A program made the translations under genes and the position numbers. 64,000 bases of DNA from Chloranthus sessilifolius (Eukaryota; Streptophyta; Magnoliopsida; Chloranthales; Chloranthaceae), in assembly GCA_021018995.1 (NCBI GenBank), contig CM037588.1, forward strand, positions 141,109,725 to 141,173,724, read 5' to 3'. A model generated the notes under the pieces. It was given only the letters and a program-made list of their open reading frames with translations, was not told the origin of the DNA and searched no databases. Below, piece by piece: positions 1-12,617 of the stretch; position 1 is the stretch's first letter; each line of letters opens with the position of its first letter.

Positions 1-44
1 TGTAAAGCAAAACACACAATTTACCTCGCATATCAATGAAATAA

Positions 45-410
45 TTGAGGGTATTGCTCACAAATTTCGGCTTCGCGCTCCTAGGTAGCCTCTGCAAAAG
101 AATGATTCCACCACTTGACTAGCACAAATGGAATCAGCTTAGTCCGTAACACCTACTCCTTACGGTCCAGAGTCTTTATAGGTTCCTCTATCAGAGTCAA
201 ATCCCCTTGAAATTCAATCGGTTGAAAATCCAAGACATGGGTTGGGTCTTTCACGTATTTCTTCAGTATGGAGACATAGAATACGTTATACATGCTTGCC
301 AGCTGTGGTGGCAGCACAACCTGATACACGACTTCTCCAACCTGACCCATTACTTCAAAAGGTCCAATGTCACATGGACTTAGCTTTCCATGTTTCCCAA
401 AATGCGTCAT
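45..410 (-). pseudogene. Integrase C-terminus (GPY/F module) and chromodomain
   Basis: The minus-strand frame opens with the GKLSPCDIGPFEV module typical of the integrase C-terminus, then the NVFYVSILKKYV motif common to Tekay/Del integrases. A chromodomain-like tail follows, with aromatic residues in a VKWWNHSFAEAT context near 90-125. Two in-frame TAG stops, at about 153-155 and 81-83, stand where CAG is usual. In live elements the chromodomain reads histone marks and guides integration. This copy cannot be translated through. Confidence 0.85.
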
Positions 411-604
411 GCCCTTTATTGATGAGATCTTGACAAGGACCTTGTCTCCTAGCTGAAAACAATTGTTAACTCTATTCTAATTGAGCAGACAAGGAAAACT
501 TAAAGTATTGAACACAATCAAGTAGATCTGAAACTTAACTTGCATTCGATAAAGATCGGCATAACTTTTCTTGCGACTTTGAGCAACTCGTAATCTCTCG
601 CAGA

Positions 605-1505
605 TCAATAGAACCATCTTAGTTGTACTGTCCATGATATCAGGTCCCAAAATAAGTTTCTCATTGACTTCCTCGCATTCAAAGGAGATCTAGATCGTCG
701 TCCGTATAAAGCTTCGTAGGGAGCCATGCTAATACTGGACTGATAACTGTTATTGTACGCGAACTTAATCAGAGGCAAGTGTTGATCCCATGACCCGTGA
801 AAATCTAATATGCACGCACACAATATATCCTCTATGATCTGGTTTACTCTTTTAGTCTGCCCATCTGTCTGAGGATGAAACACTGAGCTGAAATAAAGTC
901 TAGACCCCATGCCTTCTTGGAATCTCTGCCAGAACTACGATATATTTAACGGATCATGATCAGACACAATACTAATTGGTATACCATGTAGCTAAACAAT
1001 CTCTTTAAGATATAGCTCTGCAAGCTTGTTGGTGGTATACGTAGTACGATACGGTAAAAAATATACCGACTTGGTCAGTCTATCCATAATCCCAGATGGC
1101 ATTGTGTTTCCTCAACATCTTTGGTAACCCCAATATAAAATCCATAGAAATGGATTCCCATTTCCATTCAGGTATAGGCAAAGGTTGTAACAATCCCGTC
1201 GAATTTTGATGATCTACCTTTACTTGCTGGCAGACTAAGCATCTGGACACGTATTCTGCTACATCCTTCTTCAAGCCTCTCTACCAGAAGCTTTTCTTCA
1301 AGTCTTGATACATCTTGGTACTCTCAGGATGTATTGCGTACATTAATTTATGAGCATCTTCTAAAATAGTTTCTCGAAGCTCAACACTAGTAGGTATACA
1401 CACTCGATCCCGAAATAACAAAGTATCATCCTCCCTGATGGATAAATATGCTCGGGTTCCGCTGATCACTCCTTGTCTAATGGTCATAAGTTCATCATCG
1501 ACCAT
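605..1505 (-). pseudogene. Integrase (zinc finger and DDE core), broken
   Basis: The HHCC zinc finger is spread over 1080-1505: an H-rich EDAHKLMYAIHPESTKMY segment, then CLVCQQ. The core follows with SMDFILGLP (first Asp), a VSDHDP segment near 950 (second Asp), and HPQTDGQ at about 857-877. The glutamate normally three residues after DGQ is a lysine here (codon 851-853), so the DDE triad is lost even without the frameshifts at about 910-1080. The domain order matches gypsy integrases. It sits downstream of RNase H, as expected. Confidence 0.85.
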
Positions 1506-2044
1506 TTAGAGTTTGCGAATATTGTCAAATAGTGTTGGCCTGATAACAAGGGTGGCCATCAAAGAACTTGAACCTTTAACATCAAATCTTGTATCACATA
1601 AGGGCATATCCTCAATCAAACGCCACCGATGCACTCTCATAATGAGATGCGATGACTGAGCCGAAAACTTCTGGCTCAAAGCATCCGCCACTACATTGGC
1701 CTCCTAGGGTGGTACTGGATGGAACAATCGTAATCTTTCAAGAACTCTATCCATCTTCGATGTCGCATATTTAAGTCCTTCTGAGTAAAAAGGTACTTGA
1801 GGCTTTTATGATTGGTGAAGATATCAAATGCCTCACCGTACAGATAGTGCCTCAAGATCTTCAAAGCAAAAATCACCGCTGCTAACTCCAAATCATGAGT
1901 GGGATAATTCTTCTCGTGGTTCTTGAGTTGTCTAGAGTCGTAAGCGATAACTTTCTTGTCTTCATTGAGTACACAACCCAATCCACTGTAAGATGCGTCA
2001 CAGTATATTGCAAAACCTCCTTCACCAGAAGGTATAGCTAGCAC
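1506..2044 (-). pseudogene. Gypsy RNase H domain, broken
   Basis: The frame at 1691-2044 shows [10 protein letters not shown] (catalytic Asp), [11 protein letters not shown] (Glu) and the [10 protein letters not shown] motif. The Asp of the usual TDHKSL is Asn here (codon 1811-1813), a G-to-A type change. A last acidic motif, MADALS, follows in the next frame at 1506-1691. In a live element this domain degrades the RNA of the RNA:DNA hybrid. Both the frame break and the D-to-N change argue that it is inactive. Confidence 0.88.
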
Positions 2045-2350
2045 TGGTGTTGTAGTTAAATGAGTCTTGAGTTTTTGAAAACTCTTCTCACACTACTCCG
2101 TCTAATCAAACTTAGCATTCTTCTTTGTAAGTTGAGTAAGTGAACCTGATAGTTTAGAGAACCCTTCTACAAACCGTCTATAGTATCCCACCAAGCCAAG
2201 GAAACTACAGACTTTTATTACTGTCTTCAGTTGCTCCCAATTCACTATAGATTTGATCTTTACAGGATCGACTGTTATACCCTCCTCAGAAATAATGTGA
2301 CCTAAGAAGCTGACCTGATCAAGCCAAAACTCACACTTGCTAAGCTTGGC

Positions 2351-2930
2351 TTATAGTTGGTTGTCCCTGAATGTTTGAAGAGCAACTCGCAAATGTTGCA
2401 CGTGTTCCGCTCTTATTTTGGAATAGATGAGAATATCGTCAACAAAAACTACTACTGATTTATCAAGATGTGGCTTGAATACCCGATTCATCAAGTCCAT
2501 GAACAATGCAGGTGCGTTCGTTAGCCCAAAAGTCATAACCAAGAGCTCATAATGACCATACCTTGTGAGAAATGTGGTCTTGGAAATGTCTTCCACTTTA
2601 ATCTTTAGTTGATGGTAACTTGACCTCAGATCAATCTTTGAGAAGAACCTTGCGCCTTGCAACTGATAAAAAAAGTCAATCCGCGGAAGTGGGTAACGAT
2701 TCTTAATCGTCATCTTATTTAGTTGGCGGTAATCGATATACAGCCGCATTGAATCATCCTTCTTTTTAACAAACAATACAGGTGCTCCCCAAGGAGACAC
2801 ACTCGGCCTAATAAAACCTTTGTCCAACAGTTCCTAAAGTTGATCCTTCAGTTCCTTTAACTTAGTAGGCACCATTCTGTACGGAGCCTTTGACAATGGT
2901 TCAGTACCCGGTGCTAACTCGATTGTGAAT
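2351..2930 (-). pseudogene. Ty3/gypsy reverse transcriptase
   Basis: Clear RT palm motifs are visible: [57 protein letters not shown] and the catalytic [10 protein letters not shown] (FVDD at 2435-2446). FVDD is a normal variant of YVDD in plant gypsy elements. A TAG stop at 2834-2836 and a TAA at about 2930-2932 replace expected Gln codons and separate this domain from the protease frame, so the polyprotein is dead although most of the palm is readable. Thumb and connection sequence continues in broken form to about 2045. Confidence 0.92.
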
Positions 2931-3490
2931 TAAATCTCTCGATCAGGTGGCAATCCAAGTAATTCCTCAGGGAAAATATCTGAGTATTCACATGTAACTG
3001 TGATGAGAGCGATGCCCCTTTTCTTATTCTGATGATCTTGCAAGTAAGCAAAATATCCATAGCATCCATTCTTCATCATATGCTTCGCTCGAATAGCTGA
3101 AATGAACGGTGCGACTTTAGATTTGATTCCACAAAAGCGAAAGGACTTTATCTTTGGAGGTCGGAAGGTCACAATCTTTCGAAGACAATCCACACTTGCA
3201 TGGTATGCTGACAGCCAATCCATTCCATGGATCACGTCAAACCCTTCCATATTCAAAGTAATCATATCGGTCATCATTTCATGATCCTCAATTATCACGA
3301 TAATTGATTGGCATACTGTATCCATGCTTACCGAGCTTCCCGTTGGGACAGATACAACCAAAATAAAATCAAGAGTTTTGGAAATGATGCCTAACTTCTT
3401 AGAGAATGAAGGAGTGATAAACGAATGACTAGATCGGGGATCTATCAATACACGAGCATCTGCTTGACTCACGTCGCCTTTATGACGCAT
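2930..3490 (-). pseudogene. Retroviral-type aspartic protease and pro-RT linker
   Basis: A 186-residue frame contains ARVLIDPRSSHSFI, which aligns with the D-[STP]-G active-site loop of plant gypsy proteases. The glycine is Arg here (codon 3434-3436), which should abolish activity. A hydrophobic GFDVIHGMDWLSAYHASVDC segment follows, the usual second half of the fold. The frame ends in a TAA before the RT, where a Gln codon is expected. It lies between gag and RT as in the family. Confidence 0.85.
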
Positions 3491-3639
3491 GATAAGTGTA
3501 CCTTATTTTTTAAATATTAAACTGACAAAGTTAAGTGTACAACAATCATGAATACCCATATGCATAAAATTATCAAAACATGCTATATTATACGAATATC
3601 AATGAATCAATTTAACTCTCAAAGCGTAATGGTACCTTG

Positions 3640-4911
3640 AATGACGTCGTTTGATGTCAGGGCATCAGTTACTGTGACAACATGTGCTCGACCTTGAATA
3701 GTAGGTTGAGAAGATCTCTGAGTAGATACCGATCCAACCCTTTCCTTACTTTCCTTGCTCTCCTCAGGACAATTCCTAACCATGTGGCCCATCTTGCCAC
3801 ACCTGAAGCAAGCTCCCGCATCTCTCCTATAGTCCTCTATCTTGTGTGGCTTTTCACACTTTGCACATGATGGAGTCGGAGTAAATGAAGAGACTCAAGA
3901 AGATCCCTGTGCAATAGAAGCTCCACTAGCAGAAGATTCAGAAGATATGAATGGTCTGGATGACACAGGTACCACTGGCCTCTGATAAGAACTCGATCCT
4001 GAAGATACTGCTGGTCTAAAATGAGTAGGGTATCTAGGAGGTCTTGAGAACCTAGCCCTCTTGTTTGACTGAACATGGTCATTAGATTATCCCTGAAATG
4101 ACCTCTCCTTGTTCTGCCTATCTCTCCATACATATTGCTTTTGATTTTCTTCTTCAGAAATGAGAGCCTTGGACATAACACCCGCATATGTCTCTAACTC
4201 CCATAGGGCTACTTCTTTCTGTAGGTTTGGCCTCAAGGCAAGTTAAAATTTTTAAGCTTGCATTAACTTGGTGGATATATGTTGCGGAGCAAATCGTGAT
4301 AATCTATCAAACTTAGCACCATACTCTCACACTGTCATAGCTCCTTATTCTAACTTTATAAATTTGACTTCCCACTGATGCCTCACAATCTTGGAAAAGT
4401 ACTTATCGTTGAATGTTTTAATGAATTCAGCCCACATGGTAGTGGGAATTTCTTGTTCACGGTGTCTCGATACCGATTTCCACCAAGGCCCAACTTCACC
4501 ATCAAGCTTGAAGGTTGCCCAACGCACCTTCTCGACATCGGTTTATTGAAGCATCTCAAAGACTTTCTCCATCTCTTCTATCCATCCCTCAACCTCAATC
4601 GGATCTATTTGACTTGAGAAATTAGGAGGTCTTATTCTCCTAAACTCGGTAAAACCTTCGGGTTGATAAGGCGGTCTCGCTGTTTGTTGATTCATCGTAA
4701 CGGTCTGTTGAGCTACATTGGCAGCCAAAGCTTCCAACACTTGCACCATTCTACCATCACCACCTCCTCGTTCTATTCCTAAGGGAACAACATTAGAAGC
4801 AGAAGCAAACCTTGGTCCACGTAAAGGGCCAATGCTCTCATCTATTTCTTCCACACGAACCGTTCTCGATCTGTCTCTACCTCTGCCACGTCCTCTAAAC
4901 CATGGGGCCAT
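3640..4911 (-). pseudogene. Gag (capsid and zinc knuckle) of the chromovirus
   Basis: The start at 4911 opens an Arg/Gly-rich MAPWFRGRGRGRDRSRT terminus typical of Tekay-type Gag. A capsid segment follows (FRRIRPPNFSSQIDP, then RWATFKLDGEVGPWWKSV at 4345-4527). A CCHC zinc knuckle CFRCGKMGHMVRNC is coded at 3769-3810. At least three frame breaks lie between. Gag packages the element RNA; this copy cannot give a full-length product. Confidence 0.87.
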
Positions 4912-5008
4912 AATACTGGTCAGTCATTGTAAATATAATAATATTGATCAGTACACATTGTAAAAATAATTAAACCTATAATCCCTGTGGTTCGACCTAG
5001 AGCCTAAT

Positions 5009-5020
5009 GCTCTGATACCA
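5009..5020 (-). promoter_or_regulatory. Primer-binding site (initiator tRNA-Met type)
   Basis: TGGTATCAGAGC on the minus strand is the standard complement of the plant initiator tRNA-Met 3' end. It sits three bases inside the LTR end and about 100 bases before the Gag start, which fixes the polarity of the element. Confidence 0.93.
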
Positions 5021-5023
5021 ACT

Positions 5024-7690
5024 ACAACAGCCTGAATTTTTGCACCCAAAAACTCGTGCCATCAGGATCATAAACCTTGATGATCTCCAAAATAAACCAG
5101 AGTGTCTACTCATCTAGTGGAAATCAGAGCAGACACTATCTAAAGAGGCAGATCGAGTCATCATATAAGGCTCTAAATAAAAATTAAGGAAAAAAAATAT
5201 AAATATATATAACAAAAGAATATACATCCTCTAAAAGCACCAAGAAGAACCACTAGTGATGGACATTCATCACCCAAAATAATGGTTCCCAATAGTGGTT
5301 CCTATTGAATGTATAAAACCATAAATAAACATCTACAGTAAATAATACAGAACAGTGGCCACCAGACACACAGATAATCTAAAATACACATGTATAGATC
5401 CCAAAATAATATAAGACTAAATACCCAAGCTACGGATAGAACTTGTCAGCTAGGATATTAGTGTCCTCCTCAGCCTCAGCCTCAGTCTCAGGCTAATAAT
5501 CTGGATCACTTTCTGTACCAGGAGCCCTAGCCTCGAAATCTATGATATAAAATCAGGGGTGAGCCAACCATCTAAGCTCAATAGAAGAAAGTTAATTAAT
5601 TTACATCTAAAATGTAAAATATGGTTTATAGAACATAGCTTAGAACAGATGGAATAATAAAAAACGCAGACAAAAATAATCAGATGACTGATGCAGAACT
5701 TTAAAGAATAGAACATATGCAGAAGATCAGAAAACAGACTTTATTCTCAGAGTTTTTAGATGCTATGTATACAGTAATTAGTGACTTAAATTCTGTACTT
5801 AAATAACTCCCGTAAATATAACACGTGATAGCCAGATGTTTGTCGATGGATAATCCCGACCATCGTTGTTCAATGAATAATTTCAGATATTTACATCAAG
5901 CCTCTTTAAAGAAGAGCAACTTGTGCCATGGGATTTACAAATCAGATACATGAATATCCCGTCGTGCCGGTGTGGATATCCTGCCACGTTAGGGGGATTC
6001 ATCACATGAACTTTAAATCAATGCATATATAGAACATCGAGAGTCAAATAGCAGATATCAGAATACAAGAATTAGAGATGATACCATTTTTATTGATATG
6101 CAAGACATGCTTTTAAAATAACAGAAGTCATCTTTAGATGCTAGGAAACCATGCAGTCATAATAAGATATAAGTTAAGTTAAATTTTCCCTACCTCAAAT
6201 AAGGTCTTTCTAAGTAAATCCAAAGCTTTTTAAAGTGTCTCGGTCTTAACCTAGACCATACATATAGTGTACTAAGTGTCAGAGATGTCAGAATAATCAC
6301 TGGTACAAGGTCCAACAATGTTTTTCCTAAAAAACCAAAACAAGCAAAACAAGAGAATTCGATCGATCAAATTTCCTATTTGATCGATCGAATTCACCAT
6401 CTGATCAATCAATCACTTTATTTGATCGATCGGACCCCATAATATAGCATAGATAGAATAGGGGAATCTGATCGATCATCGATCAAATCCTCAATTTGAT
6501 TGATCGAAACCTAAACTTTTACATATACAGAACAGAGGATTTTGATCGATCAACTTGCTCTTTTGATTAATCGAATTCTAAATTTGATCGATCAATTCTC
6601 ATGTTTGATCAATCGAATTTCAAAGTCAAAATTTCAGAATTTCAGACCTCCTGTTCTGTAAGGGTTTCATACAATTCGATCGATCATTTTCCCAAAATGA
6701 TCGATCAATCTCACAGTTCGATTAATCAATTTTCCAATTGATCGATCAGTTTATCACTTGATCCATCACTTTATAGTTTGATCGATCAGTTCCAAATTTG
6801 ACCGATCAAATCCCAATTTGATTGATTGGATTTATCGGGCATCAACTTCCTTAAAATCACCCTCCTGTTCTATAGGAAATTCATATAATTCGATCGATCA
6901 ATTCCTAAATTTGATCGATCGAATTAGAATTTGATCGATCAAATACTCAATTTGATTGATCAAAAATGATAGTTTCTGTCATTAATGAGGTTCGTTGATT
7001 TTAACCTATTTCTTCTTCCATGAATCATTATGATTCTCCATGAATTACACAAGTACACATATCTATGCATTTATGACATCTAATACAAATGCATAGTAAC
7101 TCACCTCTTTTAGCGTTGGCTCAGTGACTCACGACATCCTCAGCTCAAGGTGGGTTTCAGATTCAAAATTCCAAAGTATGTCGATTTGTTTTGCCTTATA
7201 TCACCACGTCAAAACACAGATGTGTTTTGCCTTTTCAAACAGATTTGACATACACACGTTGATTCCTCCACGTTCTAATTCGGAGGATCTACAATCTTGG
7301 TTTCCTCTATCCTTAATTTCACAACAAAAAACTTCAGAACTCAATCTCTTAGCTACAGATCCACAGGACAGCAAGGAGGAGTAGGGAAAAGGATTCTAAC
7401 CCCCTTCCTTCCCTTATAAGCTATCAAAGAGAAATATTCAGGATATTTATATTTCTATATCTCTCGCTCCAGTGTTGAGCACATACACTTCATTTGGTGT
7501 ATAACATTCCACCATATAGTGCATTAGAACTCAGACTCGCGTAATACTTGACCTAAGGCTTCAAGTGCTTACAAATTAATAGTATCAATTCTAATATTAT
7601 TATTATAAAATTTTAAGTTTATCTCATTTTCTGTGCCAGGCACATATACCAAAGTAGTTAAGTATATTTTAGATTTTTAAGGTCGTTACA
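5024..7690 (-). repeat. 5' LTR of the chromovirus element
   Basis: The outer end is TGTAACGACC at 7690. The inner end near 5024 reads CTGTTGTA just before the primer site, probably a mutated CTGTTACA-type terminus. The last 100 bp resemble the end of the solo LTR at 54153-56638, and both carry a related GATATCC-x-GCC motif (about 5970 and 55090), so the two LTRs are relatives. A dense array of GATCGATC words occupies 6358-6970. No second LTR is in the window, so divergence cannot be judged. Confidence 0.82.
6358..6970. repeat. Array of self-complementary GATCGATC words in the LTR
   Basis: About 13 exact GATCGATC octamers, most flanked by TT and AA (core TTTGATCGATCAAA), recur every 20-60 bp with many one-base variants. 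Each word is its own reverse complement. The array lies about 1.3-1.9 kb from the LTR 3' end, the same relative place as the word arrays at 43262-43402 and 55645-56050. Confidence 0.92.
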
Positions 7691-8270
7691 CCTTTGGTGA
7701 AGGCTTTTTTGTATAATATTTTATCGTATATGCAGAATCAGGCCCATCGGTTCCTTATAATCTTCCGTTCGATCTTTGTGGCGTATGGAGGAACGGTTGA
7801 TGCTTCAGGAAGTTTCAGATATTGAAATACCATGGCTGTCGTCATCGGTTGGCGATTTGTCAAACCTGAATAAAGCAACTTCCATTTCTGACTTAACGTG
7901 ATTTTTCAGAGTGGTTGCTTCATTTGGTCCCATGCTTGCGCGGAGGACTGATAATTATCTCTCAACTATCCATGCTACCTCGTGGACAAGCACTATCAGC
8001 TTTTTGATGAAAAAGATCTTGGTACTTTGTTTGATGGGTATTTGGATGACTGAGGCTAAAGTGGCAAGGGAGTTTGCAAGCTCATTTTCTAATCTAGGGA
8101 TGTGCGTGAAAGGGATTCTTTCAAATTTCTTTACCAAATATTGAGCGATTTTTAGATATGCCATCAGTCTCCTTTCCTTGGTCTTCCATTCTCCTATAAC
8201 TTGTGAGATTTTAAGCTTGGAATCACTGATGGTTTTCAACTTTTTAACACCTAATTATAGTGCAGCTCAT
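7691..8270 (-). pseudogene. Archaeal-type RNase H end and integrase linker (Tat)
   Basis: The 7955-8239 frame reads VIGEWKTKERRLMAYL and then FTHIPRLENELANSLATLAS, the C-terminal half of the plant-type (aRH) RNase H with its ENELANSLATL acidic motif. The next 250 bp hold a frame with VALFRFDKSPTDDDSHG that is also found at 61380-61450 on the other strand. The upstream half of aRH continues to about 8500 in broken frames. The coding region is truncated at 7691 by the neighbouring LTR. Confidence 0.8.
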
Positions 8271-8499
8271 AGTCCAGCTATGAAAGCTTCGTATTTCGCG
8301 ATATTATTAGTGACAGAGAAGTCTAGTTGAAAAGACTTAGGTATGACAACTCCTTCCGGGGATAGCAGGACTACCCCGATGATTTTTTCTTTGTGATTTA
8401 GAGCACCGTCAAAACAAAGGGTCCATGACGTCGTATCAGGCTCTTCATTATGAATTATGAGTAGGTTTTCATCGGGGAAATTCGTGTGTATGGGCTCAT

Positions 8500-9900
8500 T
8501 GCTCGGGAGCAGGAGGTCTGTGAAGTAATCGGCGATTGCTTGTCCTTTGATCGACTTCTGCGTGATGTAAGTGATGTCGAATTCTTACAATAGCATATAC
8601 CAGCGAGCGATCTTTCCTGATATTATGAGTTTTTTGAAGACGTACTTCAGAAGGTCCATTCGGGCTAGTACTAATATCTTATGTGCTCCAAAGTAGTGTC
8701 GTAATTTGGTTGAGGCTCACACCAATGTGAGGCAGGTCTTCTCCATTGAAGTAAATTTTTATTCATACTCGACCATCATTCTACTAAGGTAGTAGATAGC
8801 CTTTTATCTCTTGTCGTCTTCTTCATATTATCCAAGAATTACTCCTATTACTTTATTATTCACTGAGAGGTAGAGGATTAGGGGTCTTTCGGGGATTAGT
8901 GGTGATAGTATTGGAGGGTTAAGGAGGTACTTCTTGATGTTGTCGAAGGCTTGCTGACACTGGTCATCCCATTTGTACTCAGTTCCTCCTTTAGCTAGTC
9001 TGTAGAAAGGATCACATCTATCTGAATGCTAGGAGATAAATCTCCTGATGAATTGTAATATTTCTATCAGGCCTTATAATTTTTTGATATTACTGGGAGG
9101 TGGCATCTCAAGGATGGCTCTGACTTTTGTAGGGTCGACTTCGATTCCTCGCTTGCTGACTATGAAATCGAGTAATTTTTTGGAGGTGACTCTGAAGACA
9201 CATTTCTTTGGGTTTATTTTTAGCTGATACTTCCCGACTCTTTATAGTACCAGCCGGAGTGCTTTAGCATGTCCTACTCATGTTTGGGAATTCACTAATA
9301 TGTCATCGATATAGACTTCTACACATTTATGTATCATGTTGTGAAAAATAGCCATCATAGCGCGTTGGTACGTGACTCCCACGTTCTTGAGCCTGAAAGG
9401 CATGACGACGTAGTAGTAAGTTTCCCATGATGTGGTAAAAGAAGTCTTCACTTGGTCGGACTCTGCTAATTTGATCTGATTATACCCAGAGAAACCGTCC
9501 ATAAAGGATAGCATCTCATGTTCAGCGGTGTTCTCGACTAGAGTGTTAATGTGCGGAGTGGGAAGTCATCTTTTGGGCATGCCTGATTGAGGTTTTGAAA
9601 GTCAATGCAAACTCGTACTCTACCGTCTTTTTTAGCGACAGGTAATATATTGGCGACCCACTTGGGGTAGAGGATGACTCGGGTGAATTTGGCTTTGTGC
9701 AATTAGTCAACTTCTTCTTTAACTTAGAGGGCTATTTGTTGGTGCATCCTTTTGAGTTTCTACTTAACAGGCTTTGCATTAGGCTCCAAGACAAGGCAGT
9801 GTTCTACTAAACTTGGGTCTAGACCAGGCATATCTTCATAGGACCATGCAAAGGAGTCGAGGTTCTCTTGTAATACTTGTACGATTTGTTGGCATTCCTT
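8500..9900 (-). pseudogene. Tat-lineage RT and first RNase H
   Basis: The best frame (9278-9514) reads MLSFMDGFSGYNQIKL, then YYYVVMPFRLKNVGVTYQRAM and YIDDILVNS (YIDD at 9302-9313). Upstream, broken frames give VRVCIDFQNLNQACPKDDFPL and, near 9830, WSYEDMPGLDPSLVEH, the usual start of Tat RT. The family GLKNAG motif is RLKNVG here. RNase H remnants extend to about 8500. Several TAG/TAA stops stand in Gln and Leu positions. Non-functional. Confidence 0.87.
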
Positions 9901-12200
9901 GGAACTGAGCGTTGTGCTAATTAGTAGCTTCCTGGGTTTCTCTTCAGTGCCAAAGTTGATTTCTTCTGTAGGCTTCTCTACAGCTTGGGTTTGCTCGTCG
10001 AAACGCTTGATGACCCGTTGGAAGTCCTGCGCTTCCTCGGTGACTGGTGTCCTTCTTCATCCTCGGTAAGCTCATACACCGCAAAATTACTACACTGAGG
10101 ATTTGATTATGTGAAAGGTAGCCCTTCATCGGCATAATTTATGACTGAGAGATATTTAGTAAGGTGAAGGTCAAGGCCATTGATTCCTTTCTCAAAGTCG
10201 GGAAGTATCTCATTTGGTATGATCATTGATTTGTTATTTTGCCCGGATGCCTTGCGGCCTCGTGCAGGTGAGGGGACAGAAGCCTTAGGAGAAAAGTTTC
10301 CTTGTTGGTCGCAAAACTGATTCGAGATGAAGGGTTCCCTTTTTTTTCTGAGGTTTTGTGATTTTTTTAGATTTTATATTTCTAAATTTATAAGGTTTTC
10401 TGCTTTTTCTATTTTTTAAAATTTCGATAGTAGATATGCTACAAAGTTGGTCACCTCAAGAGGCACCGTGAGAGTTGCTTCCTCTAACTGAGGGAGCGAG
10501 ATGGCTGTCGAAGCCATTTAGGCGATTCTTTGAGAAATATAGACTTATTCTGAATTTGACATTTTTTTTGGAGTCCTCATCTAATAATATCTTTTGAATA
10601 AGCATTTTCGGCGACAACGGCACTGACGTTCAGATTTCCTCTATCACATTGATCGCCTCTTCCTCGAAGAAGCTCTGGAGATTGTAATCGATCGAACTAT
10701 CATCTATTGAGTTATAATGTAATTGCTCCTCCTGTCGAGGGTGACCTCCTAAGGGATTCCCAGGGGTAGTAAACTCTTTCCCTTGAACTTCATAGTATGT
10801 TAGGATGAACATGCATGTTTGGCAGGGAGGCTGATAATGGTGAGAAATGCAGGGAGATTCCCAAGGGCATTCCCATCCTTTAGGGCTGGAGTCAAGGCTG
10901 GTATCGAACTCATCTTCTTGGTCTGACAATGCCTAAAGTCCTTGGTTGGTCTGCTCTGCTAACTTGAGTGCAGGAAGGTCTATCCTGTAGTCATCGTCAT
11001 CACTCGGAGGGGGTTACCACTCTTCCTCGAGAGATTTCTAGAATATTAAGAATTATGGTGCATTTGGGGATGGAGGAGTGTCTTGTTCAAGCTCCTCTTC
11101 AAACTCTATGACAACGATGTGAGTATTATCTTCGGGTCGACCAGATGGCTGTTGGAGTTTTCTTCTTATGCCGATAGCCGAGTTGGTAGGCCATTACTTG
11201 CTTCTATCGTTATGAGGTCGAGATTGTTTGATCTTACTATTACTAAATGTCAGATCCAGCTAGCGAAGCGTTCTAATATGCTGGTACATGCCCTACAGCG
11301 GGATTTGTATGGGTGAGTGATACAAGGGAAATCCCACGGGCATTCCCATCCCTCCAGGCCAAGGCCGAGGCGGATGCTATGCAAGCTAAAATCTTCTTGT
11401 GGGGTGTTATCCTCTTCCCATGTTGACTATAAGTGCTCTTCATCATCTTGCAAGGCTGCTATGTCAAGATCTTCATCATCGGTGGATTCCCAATCTCCTA
11501 CTCGCGGCTTGAGTTCTAGAGGTTCTTCCCTTCTCCCATCTGTAAACTCCTTGTTGTCAAATAAGGGTTTGATTCCCTCGAGTGGTTTGTTAATATCGTC
11601 ATTTAGATTCGTTAAATCATTGAATGCCTTAGCTATTCGTTCAATCTCTGCTTCTTAGGATTTAGTGAAGGACACTTCCTTCTGCCTTGGTATATTTGCT
11701 TTGTCAGTGCTCCCGTAAATGAAGTGGTCATATAGAAACCATTTTGGTGAGATAGGGAACACGTTGACTTTGGGCCGTCCGATTGGTAACCTAATCCTAT
11801 GTGTTTGCGTCTTTTCCTTGGGACGATAAGTCCTACACAACCTTACTTATTTTCATCGAGTCCGGTGTGGGGGATGTACCTGAGCTGATATATAAGGTCC
11901 CATCCTTTTATCATGGTTGGGTTGATGTCGTAGAGTTTTGCGAGGTCTGGGCCAACCTGTCTTCTCATTAATTTTTGTTGACACATTGGGGAAGAATATG
12001 GAGGCCTATGTTCAATACAGAATCATGGGGATTCGGGTCTTCTGAATATGGCCTATGTTCAATACAGAATCATGGGCTGTCGGAATGCTCACTGCGTAAT
12101 CAGTGTTCATCTCCTGGATGGGTGCATCAGTGTATATATAGACAATGGAGTCCTCGTATGAGAATTTAACGCATTAGTGGTATGTGAATGCGATGGCCTT
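9901..12200 (-). pseudogene. Protease-RT linker of the Tat element, decayed
   Basis: No domain is recognised here. Minus-strand fragments (for example 10630-10929, acidic, rich in Asp and Glu) fit the long variable linker that Tat elements carry between protease and RT. Two stretches, about 10740-10920 and 11270-11420, share the words GGGCATTCCCATCC and GAYTCCCA and look like an internal duplication. Plus-strand ORFs at 11083-11658 are antisense shadows. Confidence 0.5.
12003..12096. repeat. 47-bp direct duplication in the Tat linker
   Basis: GGCCTATGTTCAATACAGAA starts at 12003 and again at 12050, with matching sequence on both sides, so a 47-bp segment is present twice in tandem. It adds to the frame damage. 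Confidence 0.85.
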
Positions 12201-12206
12201 CATCGA

Positions 12207-12617
12207 TTATAACCATTTTCTTCCTAAGATAAGATTGAAAGTACTGGAGGAATCGAAAACATGGAAAGTGACATCCTTTATTACAGGTCTGAGACAAACC
12301 TGGAGTTTGATGGTTCCTTTGATGAAACGACGTGATCCGTCAGAAGCTATAAGAGATAGTGCTGAAGGCCTGACATCCTGCTCCGTGTACTTGAGCGTCT
12401 TTAACATTGTGATAGGACAGATATTGAGTCCTGCTCCTGTATCAACCAACGCATGGGGTATAAAGAATCCTCTAATTATGACCTTAAGGTATATGAGAGC
12501 TAAACTTTCCCGGGGTGACTCTTTAGGCATGTCTGCGTTCGTGAAAGTGAGTACCAAAGGTTGTGCTATGACCGAGGCGATTTGATGTAACCCATCCAAT
12601 GTTGTGTCTTCGTCCAC
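12207..12617 (-). pseudogene. Tat-lineage aspartic protease, readable domain
   Basis: A 136-residue frame contains the intact active-site loop ALVDTGAGLNICP, then an ASDGSRRFIKGTIKLQ segment and FHVFDSSSTFNLILGRKWL, which close the retropepsin fold. This is the best-preserved domain of the element. It lies between gag (right) and RT (left). Flanking frames are broken, so it is only a relic of the polyprotein. Confidence 0.85.

Larger units (their letters stand above)
1..7690 (-). mobile_element. Decayed Ty3/gypsy chromovirus (Tekay/Del-like), 5' part
   Basis: Read on the minus strand from right to left the order is LTR, PBS, gag, protease, RT, RNase H, integrase, chromodomain, which is the canonical chromovirus order. 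The 5' LTR begins TGTAACGACC at 7690 and a TGGTATCAGAGC primer site follows it. The 3' LTR lies outside the window on the left. The element is dead: every domain is broken by stops or frameshifts. It inserted into the integrase gene of the neighbouring Tat element: the minus-strand host sequence ends ...CACCAAAGG at 7691, and a second copy of that host family (61270-62306) runs on past this point. Known family: plant chromoviruses integrate into heterochromatin through the chromodomain. Confidence 0.9.

Noticed and set aside
6358..6970. GATC clusters as Dam-type methylation or origin sites
   Set aside because: The context is a plant LTR; GATC clustering has a bacterial meaning only, and sister LTRs use other words in the slot.
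11083..12585. Plus-strand ORFs of 60-133 codons
   Set aside because: They are antisense to the linker and protease of the Tat element.
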